The notes beneath the pieces were generated by a model. It saw only the letters and a program-made list of their open reading frames with translations. It did no database searches and was not told the DNA's origin. A stretch of 64,000 nt of DNA from Apodemus sylvaticus. Its lineage: Eukaryota; Chordata; Mammalia; Rodentia; Muridae. Shown in pieces: positions 1-11,654 of the stretch (within the stretch, counting starts at the first letter, position 1; the number at the start of each line of letters is the position of its first letter). The DNA lies in assembly GCF_947179515.1 (NCBI RefSeq), contig NC_067473.1, positions 73,365,719 to 73,429,718 on the forward strand. The letters are read 5' to 3'. Made by a program: the position numbers and the translations under genes.

Positions 1-1075
1 ATGGGATATGACTCAGAGTTGTCACACACACTGGTTAGCACTGTCAGCAGCAACACTGCAGCATCCTCTGCCTGGAACAGCAGCTTAGCCAGACTTTAGC
101 TTCTGAGTCTAAAGTAAGTGACCATTTGTCACTGGAAGGGGGAGAGAAGTTCCTCTATATAAGGTGGAAGAAATGTCCACCTTATATAGACAGCCCAATT
201 CTGTGAGTTGCCTCTTTAGTTCTGACTACAGATTCACCAGAGAGCCATACAGGCACATAATTTTGTGGGTGGGCGTTCTTTTCTAGTCTTTGAACACTGG
301 CTGTCACTATAACTGCTGTGCCTAGAAAGTCCCTAATTCTCTGTTATAGTTCTTGTCTTCTACTTAACATGATATCTACATATCCACAGGCCAATAGAAC
401 CAGAAAACGAGGTGCATGCAGGAACAGGGGAGACAGATAAAAAGAAGGGGAGGGACAGTAAACATGTAGAGAGAGATAGGGAACAGCCATCTATCCACAT
501 GACAGGCTGGTCTGGAGCTCCCAGGCCTGAATGGAAGAAACAGGACTGAGTGCATGAAGTCTCCAGGAGTAAAAACAACCTTGTGGTAGGGGGCACCTGG
601 ATTTGAACCAGGGACCTCTTGATCTGCAGTCAAATGCTCTACCCCTGAGCTATACCCCCACCTGTTTATTAATGCCTGACAGGTACTCTGAACTGCATGG
701 CCACTCCCAGGCTGCTAACATCTGACGTGCACTTGCCAGAGCTCTGTCATCATCTGCTTCCTCCTCTGAGGCCCAGCCCTGAGCTGCCTCTACACATCTG
801 ACTGCCATGTGCTCATGAATGACTATTATTTCCAGGCCTTAATTCTAGCTGAGACAAGGACATTAATTCATGTGAGCCCAGGTGGTGCTGCTTCAGCCTC
901 CTTCAGTCCAACTAAAGGAGACATCTATAACCACAGTGGCTGCGTTGTTGATCTTCACAGGTGAGTTCAAGGCACGATTTGATAGAATAGAAAGTTCTCT
1001 GTCCACTGAGAACTCCTTGGTTAGACTCTCTAGGATAGACAAACAAAAATCTCCTACTAAATAAATCATGAAGAG
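1..1075 (-). repeat. tRNA-Cys duplicon, arm 1 (partial, type A)
   Basis: Sequence around the tRNA at 588. The left part (1-580) matches the stretch between the B and A genes at 18826-19455. The part from about 590 to 1075 is the reverse complement of 5253-5725, down to 'gagaactccttggttaga'. The window therefore starts inside a B-A unit. By alignment to 18526/18826 the missing type B tRNA should lie about 300 bp left of base 1. No protein gene is seen here. Confidence 0.85.
588..659 (-). tRNA. tRNA-Cys-GCA: tRNA-Cys (anticodon GCA), type A copy 1
   Basis: A 72-bp tRNA gene read on the minus strand. It folds as a 7-bp acceptor stem (GGGGGTA with TGCCCCC), a D arm GCTC/GAGC, an anticodon loop CTGCAGA with anticodon GCA, a variable loop AGGTC and a T arm CCTGG/CCAGG with loop TTCAAAT. 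The internal A box (TAGCTCAGGGGTA) and B box (GGTTCAAATCC) are intact. CCA is not encoded, as expected for a nuclear eukaryotic gene. A Pol III stop (five T on the minus strand, 575-571) lies 12 nt past the end. It supplies cysteine tRNA for UGC/UGU codons. Its flanks match the copies at 5654 and 19460 almost base for base. It is probably functional. Confidence 0.97.
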
Positions 1076-1109
1076 TCTACAGATACAATGATGAAAATCT
1101 AGAGACCGT

Positions 1110-1440
1110 AATCCTTGAAGTTTGATACAGAACAGATGTTGATAACATGATCAGACAGTGTCAGAGCTTTTGGGGCATGGCTTGATTGAAATAAAGTTCT
1201 TGAGTGCTGTTCTTGAACCCAAGCTGACTCCCTCATTAATACAGGTCATTGGCACTGTCTCACCCAAGGGTATAGTATACATGGTGATGCTTGATCTCCA
1301 ATGAGTTAGACGACCTGACCTGCCTCCTGCAGGCTGGACTCTATCAGGTTTATATTTACCATGTTCTGCCCCATATATCTACCCTAGGACACGCAGAATC
1401 CCTCCATGCCTAGCAGGATGCAGACTTGGATACTCAGTGT
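1110..1440 (+). repeat. Duplicated block E, copy 1
   Basis: Matches 15730-16000 in the same orientation, with shared runs such as 'gacctgcctcctgcaggctggactctatcaggttt' against 'gacccacctcctacagactggactctaccaggttt'. Block E belongs to the tRNA duplicon and shows that the unit extends beyond the tRNA genes. I see no coding capacity in it. Confidence 0.75.
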
Positions 1441-2460
1441 AGTGAGAGTTTGGTTTCTTACCAAAAATTTCCAAAACATTTTTATGTGATTATGTTTTTG
1501 TTTTAATCCAGATGTGGGATCTGGAGCTACTTCAGCCTGTCCACAGCCACTAAATATAATTGTCTCAGGTTCTAGGAGGAGCTTTGTATTGCAAACAAAC
1601 AGCAGCAGAGAGTTTATGTTTGGAAATCTGGGAATCTTTGGAGCCTACAAATATATGAGCTCAGAGAGGGCCTGCAGCGGCTGATGCCCCAGCTGCTGCT
1701 GGTTTGTGCTGTTGCTTTTGCTATTTCTGGTGTGCTGGTTAAAGATATTCTGATGACACTGATTGTTTTTATTTCCAGGAATTAGATGGCCCTAATCAGT
1801 AGGTGGTAGGCTAAAGAGTCTATTCCCCCTTTCCCCTCTAACCTTCTTTCCTTCCTACCTAGTGTTTGGGGATTGGAATGGATTGGGCTAGAATGAAGGT
1901 TGGAAGGGTGAAAGGAGCCAAGGAAAGCATTCCTTCAGGTGGTGCCAGATATGGGGCTTGTCATAATGAAGCTCTGATTTCTATTGCTGTAGATGGGATG
2001 GCAGGGTAGAATGAAATGAATATACTTTTTTAGGATGTAACAAAAGGTTTATCAGGTCCTAACCTGCCTAGAATCATAGGATCAGAGGAGAGGAGGATAC
2101 AACATTTGTCCTAATACTGGGAGTGACTTGGAACAGAGGGACCCAGGGACACAGGAACACTGTGGGACAGGTTAATTCCCTCCTGTTTGGGCCTGTGCTC
2201 TGAGATGACCTTGGGTACAAACTTCATAGCCAGTCCCACAACACCAAGAAGAAGCTCCACTTCCAGGCCCATTTACATACACAGGAACACAGAATCACAG
2301 GATCCCTGGGGCTTGGTTACATCCGGATCTTAGGGTCCCAGATGCAGCTTTACTCCCACGAACTCAGACACACCCAGGATCTCAAATCAGTGGATCCCAG
2401 AATCACAGGATCGCAGAGACAGCTTGACTCTGAGGAGTTCTGACATGACAGGATTACAGG
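1441..2460. other. Intergenic stretch, no gene recognised
   Basis: Unique-looking AT-moderate sequence between duplicated block E and the L1 at 2461. From about 2040 to 2460 there is a locally repetitive pattern of 'cacaggatcnca', 'cagaatcacaggatc' and 'gggaccc' motifs, as in a degenerate short-period repeat. No long open frame or RNA gene is seen. Confidence 0.4.
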
Positions 2461-5252
2461 ATGGACAGGCTCCAGTCAGATATAATGAGGGCAGGTACCA
2501 CTAGAGATAACCAGACTGCAGGAGGCAAGCATAAGAACAAAACCAACCGAAGCCAAGGTTACTTGGTATCATCAGAACCCAGTTCTCCCACCACAACATG
2601 TCCTGGTACACCATCACACCAGAAAAGCAAGAATTGGATCTAAACTCACTTCTCATCACCATGATAGAGGCCTTTAAGAAGAATATGAACAACTCCCTCA
2701 AAATAAAACAGGAAAACACAGGTAAACAGCTGGAAGCCCTTAAAGAGGAATCACAAAAATCCCTTAAAGAATTACAGGAAAACACAATCAAACAGGCGAA
2801 GGAAATGAACAAAACCATCGAGGTTCTAAAAATGGAAAAAGAAACAATAAAGAAATCACAAAGTGAGACAACCCTGGAATTGGAAAACCTAGAAAAGAGA
2901 CCAGGAGTCAGAGACGCAAGCATCACAAACAGAATACAAGACATAAAAAAGAGAATCTCAGGTACAGAAGATACCACAGAAAACATTGACACAACATTCA
3001 AAGGAAATGCAAACAGCTTCCAGGAAAAAATGAAAAGACCAAACCTAAGGAAAATACCAATAAATAGGTATAAAAGAGTGAAGATTCTCAACTTAAGGGG
3101 CCAGTAAATATCTTCAACAAAAATAAAGAAGAAAACTTCCCTAAAGTGATGCCCATGAACATACAAGAAGTCTACAGAACTCCAAATAGACTGGACCAGA
3201 ACAGAAATTCCTACCATCACATAATAATCAAGACACCAAATATACAAAACAAAGAAAGACTATCAAAAGCAGTAAGGGGAAAAGGTCAAGTAACATATAA
3301 AGGCAGGCCTATCAGAATTACAACTGAGGCCATGAAAGGAAGAAGATCCTGGGCAGATCTGGTACAGACCCTAAAAGAATACAAATACCAGCCCAGGCTA
3401 CTATACCCAGCAAATCTCTCAAGCGCTATAGATAGAGAAACAAAGGTATTCCATGACAAAACAAAATTTACACAATATCTTTCCACAAATCCATTCCTAT
3501 AAAGGATAATAGATGGAAAACACCAACACAAGGAGGGAAACTACACCCTAGGAAAAGCACAAAAGTAATCACCTTTCAACAAACCCAAATGAAGATAACC
3601 ACACAAACATAAAAATATCATAAAAGAAAAAAGAAAAAAACCAGAAAGCAACAATCACTATTCCTTAATACCTCTTAACATCAATAGACTCAATTCCCCA
3701 ATAAAAAGACATAGACTAGCAGACTGGAAATGCAAACAAGACCCAGAATTTTGCTGCATACAGGAAACCCATCTCAGCATCAAAGACAAACACTACCTCA
3801 GCATAAAAAACTAGAAAACAATTTTCCAAGCAAATGGATCCAGGAAACAAGCTGGAGTAGCCATTCTAATATTGGATAAAGTTAACTTTCAACCAAAAGT
3901 CACCAAAAAAGACATGGCCGGACACTTCATACTCATCAAAGGAAAAATATACCATGAAAGAACTCTCAATTCTGAACATCTATGCTACAAATGCAAGGGC
4001 ATCCACATTCATAAAAGAAACTTTACTAAAGCTCAAAGCACACATTGCACCTCACACAATAATTGTGGGTAACTTCAACACCCCACTCTCATCAATGGAC
4101 TGATCAGGGAAACACAAACTAAACAGAGACACAGGGAAACTAACAGAAGTTATGGACCAGATGGATTTAATAGATATCTATAGAACATTTCATCCTAAAT
4201 CAAAAGAATATACCTTTTTCTCAGCACCTCATGGTACCTTCTCCAAAACTGACCATATAACTGGTCACAAAACAGACCTCAACAGATATGAGAAGATTGA
4301 AATAATCCCATGCCTCTTATCAGATCACTATGGATTAAGGCTGGTCTTCAATAGCAGCAAAAACAACACAAAGCCCACATACACATGGAAACTGAACAAG
4401 GATCTACTCAATGATACCTTGGTCAAGGAAGAAATAAGGAAAAAAAGCAAAGACTTTTTAGAATTTAATAAAAATGAAGGCACACCATACCCAAATTTAT
4501 GGGACACAATGAAAGCAGTGCTAAAAGGAAACTCAGAGCTCTGAGTGCCTCCAAAAAGAAGCTGGAGAAAGCATACACTAGCAGCTTAACGGTACACCTA
4601 AAAGCTTTAGAACAGAAAGAAGCTAATACACCCAAGAGGAGTAGACAGCAAGAAATAATCAAACTCTGGGCTTAAATCAAACATGTAGGAACAAAAAGAA
4701 CTATACAAAGAATCAACAAAAACAGAAGCTGGTTCTTTGAAAAAAAAAAAAACAAACAAGATAGATAAACCCTTAGCCAAACAAACCAGAGGGCACAGAA
4801 AGAATATCCAAATCAGCAAAATCAGAAATGAAAAGGGAGACATAACAGATACCAAGGAAATAAAAAAAAAAAACATCAGATCCTACTACAAAAGCCTACA
4901 CTCAACAGAGGTGGAAAATCTAGATGAAATGGACAATTTTCTAGACAGATACCAGGTACCAAAGTGAAATCAGGATCAGATAAATGATCTAAACAATCCC
5001 ATAACCTCTAAAGAAAGAGAAGCAGTCATTAGCAGTCTCCCAAGGGGGAAAAAAGCCCAGAACAGGATGGGTTCAATGCAGAGTTCTATAAGACATTCAA
5101 AGAAGACCTAATTCCAATACTCTTCAAACTATTGCACAAAATAGAAACAGATGGAACATTACCCAATTCGTTTTATGAAGCCACAATTACTCTTGATACA
5201 TAAACCACACAAAGACCCAACAAAGAAAGAGAACTTTAGACCAATTTCCCTT
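2461..5252 (+). mobile_element. Decayed L1 (LINE-1), ORF1 plus 5' part of ORF2
   Basis: An old L1 on the plus strand. ORF1 is in pieces: a coiled-coil part with repeated 'ELQENT/MNKTIEVLK' text near 2598-3107, then an RNA-binding part with YRTPNRLD and KGRPIRIT near 3146-3502. ORF2 starts near 3660 and covers the endonuclease (CIQETHLSI..., FHPKSKEYTFFSAPHGTFSKTDHI) and the start of the reverse transcriptase (PISL) at about 5250, with many stops and frameshifts. The element ends abruptly at the edge of the inverted tRNA duplicon, with no 3'UTR or poly(A). It cannot be mobile. Confidence 0.9.
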
Positions 5253-5653
5253 GGTTAATAATCAGGAATGTTTTATTTGTCCCTCCTAGAAAATCTAACC
5301 AAGGAGTTCTCAGCAGACAGAGAACTTTCTATTCTGTCCACTCCTGCCTCACACACAAAGCAGTGTGTCAGTGCCTCACACGCAAATGGCTCTTTTAGTT
5401 GGGTTAAAAGTTGAAGTAGCAGCAGCTGAAGCCTCCTGAATTTAATGCCCCTGCCTCAGCTATATTTTAAGCCAGAAAAACACCAGTCATTCATGAGGAC
5501 ATACTGTCAGATACACAGAGGCAGTTTAGGGCTGGGCATCATAGGAGGAAGCCAATGATGACAGAGCACTGGTAAGGGCGAACATACCAGATGTTAGCAG
5601 CCTGGGAGTGGCCATGCAGGTTCTGAGTGCCCATGAGACATTAATGAACAGGT

Positions 5654-5725
5654 GGGGGTATAGCTCAGGGGTAGGGCATTTGACTGCAGATCAAGAGGTC
5701 CCTGGTTCAAATCCAGGTGCCCCCT
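5654..5725 (+). tRNA. tRNA-Cys-GCA: tRNA-Cys (GCA), type A, D-stem A-to-G variant
   Basis: A 72-bp tRNA-Cys(GCA) identical to the cluster majority except that the 3' side of the D stem reads GGGC instead of GAGC. The change turns a T-A pair into a G-U wobble, so the cloverleaf still folds, but it lies just past the A-box core. The acceptor, anticodon and T arms and the B box are unchanged. A TTTTT terminator is at 5738-5742. A long CA/GA microsatellite begins about 40 bp downstream. The 400 bp upstream is the reverse complement of the sequence right of the copy at 588, showing an inverted duplicon. It is likely still expressible. Confidence 0.93.
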
Positions 5726-5762
5726 ACCACAAGGTTGTTTTTACTCCTGGACATATCACTCA

Positions 5763-5873
<111 letters not shown>

Positions 5874-6725
5874 CGGTCTCTTCTATTCATTCCAGTCATG
5901 GACCTCAATAGAACTGGGATCTACAGACCAGCCTGTCATGTGTGCAGATGGCTGTTTCCCATCTCTTCCTACATGCTGAGTGTCTCTCCCACTCTCATTA
6001 TCTGTCTTCCCTGTTCCTGCATAGACCTAATTTCTCTGGTTCTGTTGGCCTCTAAATAGAAGGTGTGTACAATAGGGGAGAATTTAGGGACTTTTTAGGC
6101 ACAGCAGTTATAGAGACAGCTGGCGTCCAGGGACCAATAAGGAAAGCCAAACCATAAAAGGATGTGCCTCTCTCTGTGTCTCTCTGGTGAATCTGTAGTC
6201 AGAACTAGGGATGAAAGTCACAGAATTGGACTGTGTGTAAAGGGTGGACATTTCCCCTGTGAGTTTCTCTCCCCCTTCCAGAGCACACTGCTCACTTCAG
6301 TCTCTGACGCCAAAGACTGACTGAGCTCATGTACCAGGCAGAGAGGGATCCTACAGTGTTTGAACTGACAATGTCAGCTGGGGTCCTGTGAGAACTCTGA
6401 GTGATAGTACATTTGTCTGCTGGTAAGCAATATTTGGGGTGTCTGTAGGCTCAGGTGGAAGGCAGTTGGCCAGCTCAGGAGCTAACCCAGGACAGCAGTG
6501 TGAAGGGAGCTCAGTATCTGAAGGCTGTTCTTCTCCATTTCCATGCCTGATGATGCTATTCAATGATGGGCCAGGAAATCTGCAGAGCTGAGGAAGGCAT
6601 CTCACCAGTCAGGTCTGGGAGCTTCTGGGATATAGTCTGTGAGGATCTGTAATTTACCTTTATAGTCCATCATATTATATCACCACTGAGAATGAAAATT
6701 ATTAACTGTGTAAACTGGTGTCCAT

Positions 6726-6797
6726 GGGGGTATAGCTCAGGGGTAGAGCATTTGACTGCAGATCAAGAGGTCCCTGGTTCAAATCCAGGTGCCCCCT
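6726..6797 (+). tRNA. tRNA-Cys-GCA: tRNA-Cys (GCA), type B
   Basis: A 72-bp tRNA with the full consensus: GGGGGTA/TGCCCCC acceptor, GCTC/GAGC D stem, anticodon GCA and an intact T arm, with A and B boxes unchanged. The sequence runs straight into TTTT (6797-6800, the first T being the discriminator base), which serves as the Pol III stop. It lies 1.0 kb downstream of the type A copy at 5654 on the same strand. Its own flanks match those of the copies at 18455 and 29893 and not those of 5654, so A and B are separate lineages within one duplicated unit. It is probably functional. Confidence 0.97.
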
Positions 6798-7746
6798 TTT
6801 CATGTGATTTTGGAAACTGTCCACATACTTGATATAGATGCACTTTCTCTCTTGCCACATGGATGGACTTTCAACTCATTTAAACTACAGCTGTGCTTTT
6901 ACCATCATATCATATGACTTTCATATGATAGTTGGTTCTGTGTGTTCATTGAATCTCAAGGCTTCCGTGTGAGCAAGTGTTTAGCATTTTTAGAATGTAT
7001 AGTGAGGTTCCTAAACCTATAAAAGCTAGATTTTATTAGAGAAAACAAACAGTGGTTCTCAGTATATGGAATTCAACATATGAATGAATGCATTGGGCAT
7101 CAGCAAAGGACACTCAATGAAATAGAGTAGGGGATACTACAATGGTTATACATTAGAGTTGGAAATGTCCAATTGTTCCATCAGAGCTGGAAATGTGGGA
7201 ATCCAGGCTTTCACAGGGGATGGGAACATAAGATCATATGGATTCCATAGATCACACTTTTCCTAAGGTACTCATTGGCCTGGCTTGTATCCAATGGTGG
7301 TTCATGACTGACATCTGTCCTAATGGCTCTGCATCTGTGCTATTGCAGCCGTGTGTCCATATTTTAAGTGTTACCTCTTGGCATAAATTCCCAATAAAGA
7401 TCCTGACTTTCTTGACAGATGTTGGTTGCTACAGCTCTGCATGACGGGCCAACCAGAGCCTAACCATGCTGGATCTGTGACCATGGAAACATATAGCCAT
7501 GTGTCTGTTTACCATAGACAGTTCCTGTGTCAGTCCCTAGTTCTACAATCACAGAGTAACCATGCTGATCCCACCCTCCTCCATTGTGCTGTTGGCCAAC
7601 TGCAGGTTTATATTTCTGATAGCATGGCCACATTTTCATACAAATAGTTCATTTTGTCATTTTTGCCACAATTCAAGCAAACTGAGGTTCAAAGTTCTGT
7701 GTATATATTCTGATTGAAGATGAATTGGGGTGCTGCCCAAAATTCA

Positions 7747-7791
7747 TATGTCTGTCTCTCTGTCTGTCTGTCTGCCTGTCTGTCTGTCTGA
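7747..7791 (+). repeat. (TCTG)n microsatellite
   Basis: About ten TCTG units with small interruptions, just right of block F of the inverted duplicon. Confidence 0.9.
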
Positions 7792-8024
7792 GAAGCCTTT
7801 AATTATTAAAATATTACATGTCAGAACCTTCAGCTCTATGAAGTATATCTGAATAGACAAACTTTGCTTGTTTCTAGATATTTACTTTGTGTTTAACTTT
7901 GAAATTATATGCAGGAGGCTAAATACAGCTTATTTCTGTAATTAACTAGTACCTAACATTACTGCAGGTGTGTTTATAAATGACTGACTCCTAACTTATA
8001 TTTCTCTATTATTCTAAACAGTTG

Positions 8025-10342
8025 GTAAGAGTCACCCCAAGGTACTTTATACTGTTTGTGGCTATTGTGAAGGGGGTCATTTCCCTAATTTCTTTCTCAG
8101 CCTGCTTATCCTTTGAGTATAGGAAGGCCACTGATTTGCTTGAGTTGATTTTATAACCTGCTACTTTGCTGAAGTTGTTTATCAGCTGTAGGAGTTCTCT
8201 AGTGGAGTTTTTTGGGTCACTTAGGTAGACTATCATGTCATCTGCAAATAATGATAGTTTGACTTCTTCCTTTCCAATTTGTATCCCTCTGACCTCCTTA
8301 TGTTGTCTAATTGCCCGAGCTAGTACCTCAAGTACAATATTGAAAAGATAAGGATAAAGGGGGCAGCCCTGTCTAGTCCCTGATTTTAGTGGGATTGCTT
8401 CAAGTTTCTCTCCATTTAGTTTGATGCTGGCTACCGGTTTGCTGTATATTGCTTTAATGATGTTTAGGTATAGGCCTTGAATTCCTGTTCTTTCCAAGAT
8501 TTTAAGTATGAAAGGATGCTGAATTTTGTCAAATGCTTTTTCAGCATCCATTGAAATGACCATGTGGTTTTTTTCTTTCAGTTTGTTTATGTAGTGGATT
8601 GCATTGATGGATTTCCGTATATTGAACCAACCCTGCATCCCCGGGATAAAGCCTACTTGATCATGGTGGATGATCGTTTTGATGTGTTCTTGGATTCGGT
8701 TGGCAAGAATTTTGTTGACTATTTTTGCATCGATGTTCATAAGGGAGATTGGTCTGAAGTTTTCTTTCTTAGTTGGATCTTTGTGTGGTTTTGGTATCAG
8801 CATAATTGTGGCATCGTAGAAGGAATTGGGTAGGGTTCCTTCTGTTTCTATTTTGTGGAATAGTTTGAAGAGTATTGGTGTTAGGTCTTCTTTGAAGGTC
8901 TGATAGAATTCTGCACTGAAACCATCTGGTCCTGTGCTTTTTTTGGTTGGAAGACTTTCTATGACCCCTTCTATTTCTTTAGGGGTTATGGGACTGTTTA
9001 GATGATCTATTTGGTCCTGATTTAATTTTGGTATTTGGTATCTGTCTAGGAAATTGTCCATTTCCTCCAGATTCTCCAGTTGTGTTGAGTATAGGCTTTT
9101 GTAGTAGGATCTGATGATTTTTTTGATTTCCTCAGTTTCTGTTGTAATATCTCCCTTTTCATTTCTGATTTTGTTGATTTGGATACTTTCTCTGTGCCCT
9201 TTGGTCAGTCTGGCTAAGGGTTTATCTATCTTGTTGATTTTCTCAAAGAACCAGCTCTTGGACTCGTTGATTCTTTGTATGGTTCTCTTTGTTTCCACTT
9301 GATTGATTTCAGCCCTGAGTTTGATGATTTCCTGTCTTCTACTCCTCCTGGGTGAAATAGCTTCTTTTTGTTCCAGGGCTTTCAGGTGTGTCATTAAGCT
9401 GTTGATATATGCTCTCTCCATTTTCTTTTTGGAGGCACTCAGGGCTATGAGTTTTCCTCTTAGCACTGCTTTCATTGTGTCCCAAAGATTTTGGTATGTT
9501 GTGCCTTCATTTTCATTAAATTCTAAAAAGTCTCTAATTTCTTTATTTCTTCTTTGGCCAAGGTGTCATTGAGTAGAGTATTGTTCAGCCTCCATGTGTA
9601 TGTGGGCTTTCTGTTGTTTTTGTTGCTATTGAAAACCACTCTTACACCATAGTGATCTGATAGGAGGCATGGGAGTAATTCGATCTTCTTGTATTTGTTG
9701 AGGTCTGTCTTGTGACCAATTATATGGTCGATTTTGGAGAAGGTACCATGAGGTGCTGAGAAAAAGGTATATTCTTTTGCTTTAGGGTGAAATGTTCTAT
9801 AGATATCAGTCAAATCCAATTGGTCCAAAGCTTCAATTAGTTTTACTGTGTCCCTGTTTAAGTTTCTGTTTTCTTGATCGGTCCATTGAGGAGAGTGGAG
9901 TGTTGAAGTCCCCCACAATTATTGTGTTAGGTGCAATGTGTGCTTTGAGCTTTAGTAAAGTTTCTTTTACGAATGAGGGTGCCCTTGCATTTGGCGCATA
10001 GATGTTCAGAATTGAAAGTTCTTCTTGGTGGATTTTTCCTTTGACCAGCAAGAAGTGTCCCTCAGTGTCTCTTTTGATGACTTTAGGTTGAAAGTCAATT
10101 TTATCTGATATTAGAATGCCTACTCCGGCTCGTTTCCCGAGACCATTGGCTTGTAAAGTTGTCTTCCAGCCTTTTACTCTAAGGTAGTTTTTGTCTTTGA
10201 TATTTAGGTGTGTTTCCTGTATGCAGCAAAATGTAGGGTCTTGTTTCCTTATCCAGTCTGTTAGTCTATGTCTTTTTATTGGGGAATTGAGTCCATTGAT
10301 GTTAAGAGATATTAAGGAATAGAGATTATTACTTCCTGTCAT
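8025..10342 (-). pseudogene. L1 ORF2 (endonuclease/reverse transcriptase), frameshifted and 3' truncated
   Basis: Three overlapping frames together cover ORF2. 10342-9833 is the AP-type endonuclease N-half, with SLNINGLNSP, CIQETHL and a late GDFNTPL. 9918-9523 is the endonuclease C-half, with the SAPHGTFSKIDHI and LLSDHYG motifs. 9475-8009 is the Z region and reverse transcriptase, with the catalytic FADD at about 8240. Breaks occur near 9880 and 9530, each a small indel. The C-terminal cysteine-rich region is missing. In an intact L1 this protein nicks DNA and reverse-transcribes the L1 RNA; this copy cannot make it whole. Confidence 0.92.
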
Positions 10343-10439
10343 TTTTGATGTTATTTTTATATTTGAGTGATTATCTTCTTTTGGGTTTGATGAAGGAAGG
10401 TTACTATCTTACTTTTTCCAGGGTGTAGTTTCCCTCCTT

Positions 10440-11654
10440 CTATTGGAGTTTTCCTCCTATTATTCTTTGTAATGCTGGGTTTGTGGAAAGATATTGTGTA
10501 AATTTGGTTTTGTCATGGAATGTCTTGGTTTCTCCATCTATTATGATTGAGAGTTTTGCTGGGTATAGTAGTCTTGGCTGACATTTGTGTTCTCTTAGAG
10601 TCTGCATGAGATCTGCCCAGGATCTTCTAGCTTTCATGGTCTCTGGTGAGAAATCTGGTGTAATTCTGATAGGTCTTCCTTTATATGTTACTTGGCCTTT
10701 TTCTCTTACTGCCTTTAATATTCTTTCTTTGTTTAGTGTATTTGGGGTTTTAATTATCATGTGGCAAGAGGTATTTCTGCTCAGATCCAGTCTGTTTGGA
10801 GTTCTGTAGGCTTCTTGTATATTCATAGGCATCTCTCTCTTTAAGTTGGGAAAGTTTTCTTTCATAATTTTGTTAAAGATATTTGCTGGCCCTTTCAGTT
10901 GTAAATCTTCACTCTCATGTATACCTATAATCCTTAGGTTTGGTCTTCTCATTGTATCCTGGATTTCCTGGATGTTCTGGGATACAAGCTTTTTGCATTT
11001 TGCATTTTCTTTGATTGTTGAGTCAATGGTTTCTATGGTATCTTCGGCATCTGAAATTCTCTCTTCCATCTCTTGTATTCTGTTGTTTATATTTGCATCT
11101 ATGGCCCCTGATTTCTTCTCAAGGTTTTCTATCTCCAAAGTTGTCTCCCTTTGTGATTTCTTAATTGTTTCTACTTCTGTTTTTAGATCCAGGATGGTTT
11201 TGCTCAGTTCCATCATTTGTTTGTTTGTGTTTTCCTGTAATTCTTTAAGAGATTTTTGTGTTACCTCTTTCATGACTTCTGCCTCTTGACTCAAGTTCTC
11301 CTGCATTTCTTTAAGTTTTTTTTTGTTTTTTGTTTTTTTTTTTTTTTTTTGCCTTTCTTCTTTATTGGCTTCTATCTCTTGAGCCTTATTCTCCTGCGTT
11401 TCTTTAAGTGATTTTTCTGTTTCCATTATACGGGTTTCTAGCTTATTCATGTTCCCCTGTATTTCTTTAAGAGATTCATTTATGTCCGTTTTGTGTTCTT
11501 CTAGCAGCATCATGATCAGTGATTTTAAATCCAAATCTTGTTTCTCTGGTGTGTTGGTATAACCAGGACTTGCTGATGTTGGAGAGTTTGGTTCAGATGC
11601 TGCCATATTGCCTAGATTTCTGTTAGTAGCGTTCCTGCGTTTGCCCTTTGCCAT
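10440..11654 (-). CDS. L1 ORF1 protein, open 404-codon frame
   Basis: Uninterrupted frame from MAKGKRRN to a stop at 10440. It contains an N-terminal basic stretch, a long coiled coil (about residues 45-210) with repeated K-E-x-Q-E-N-type segments, an RRM-like core (about 225-320, with MRRPNLRIIGI and NIFNKI), and a C-terminal domain with YRTPNRLD and KGRPIRITPDFSPE. In known L1s this protein trimerises and coats L1 RNA in cytoplasmic particles. At 404 residues it is longer than the roughly 360-370 of common mouse/rat ORF1, owing to extra coiled-coil repeats and a lysine-rich insert (KKKKKTKNKKK) coded by an A-rich run near 11318-11350. It is open but lies in a dead element. Confidence 0.9.
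   Translation of the reverse strand: MAKGKRRNATNRNLGNMAASEPNSPTSASPGYTNTPEKQDLDLKSLIMMLLEEHKTDINESLKEIQGNMNKLETRIMETEKSLKETQENKAQEIEANKEERQKKKKKTKNKKKLKEMQENLSQEAEVMKEVTQKSLKELQENTNKQMMELSKTILDLKTEVETIKKSQRETTLEIENLEKKSGAIDANINNRIQEMEERISDAEDTIETIDSTIKENAKCKKLVSQNIQEIQDTMRRPNLRIIGIHESEDLQLKGPANIFNKIMKENFPNLKREMPMNIQEAYRTPNRLDLSRNTSCHMIIKTPNTLNKERILKAVREKGQVTYKGRPIRITPDFSPETMKARRSWADLMQTLREHKCQPRLLYPAKLSIIIDGETKTFHDKTKFTQYLSTNPALQRIIGGKLQ

Noticed and set aside
2501..3247. 248-codon minus-strand frame with membrane-like composition
   Set aside because: Antisense of the decayed L1 ORF1 at 2598-3502.
8564..11289. Plus-strand frames such as 10846-11289 (147 codons), hydrophobic
   Set aside because: Antisense shadows of L1 ORF1/ORF2; hydrophobicity comes from complementing Lys/Glu-rich codons.
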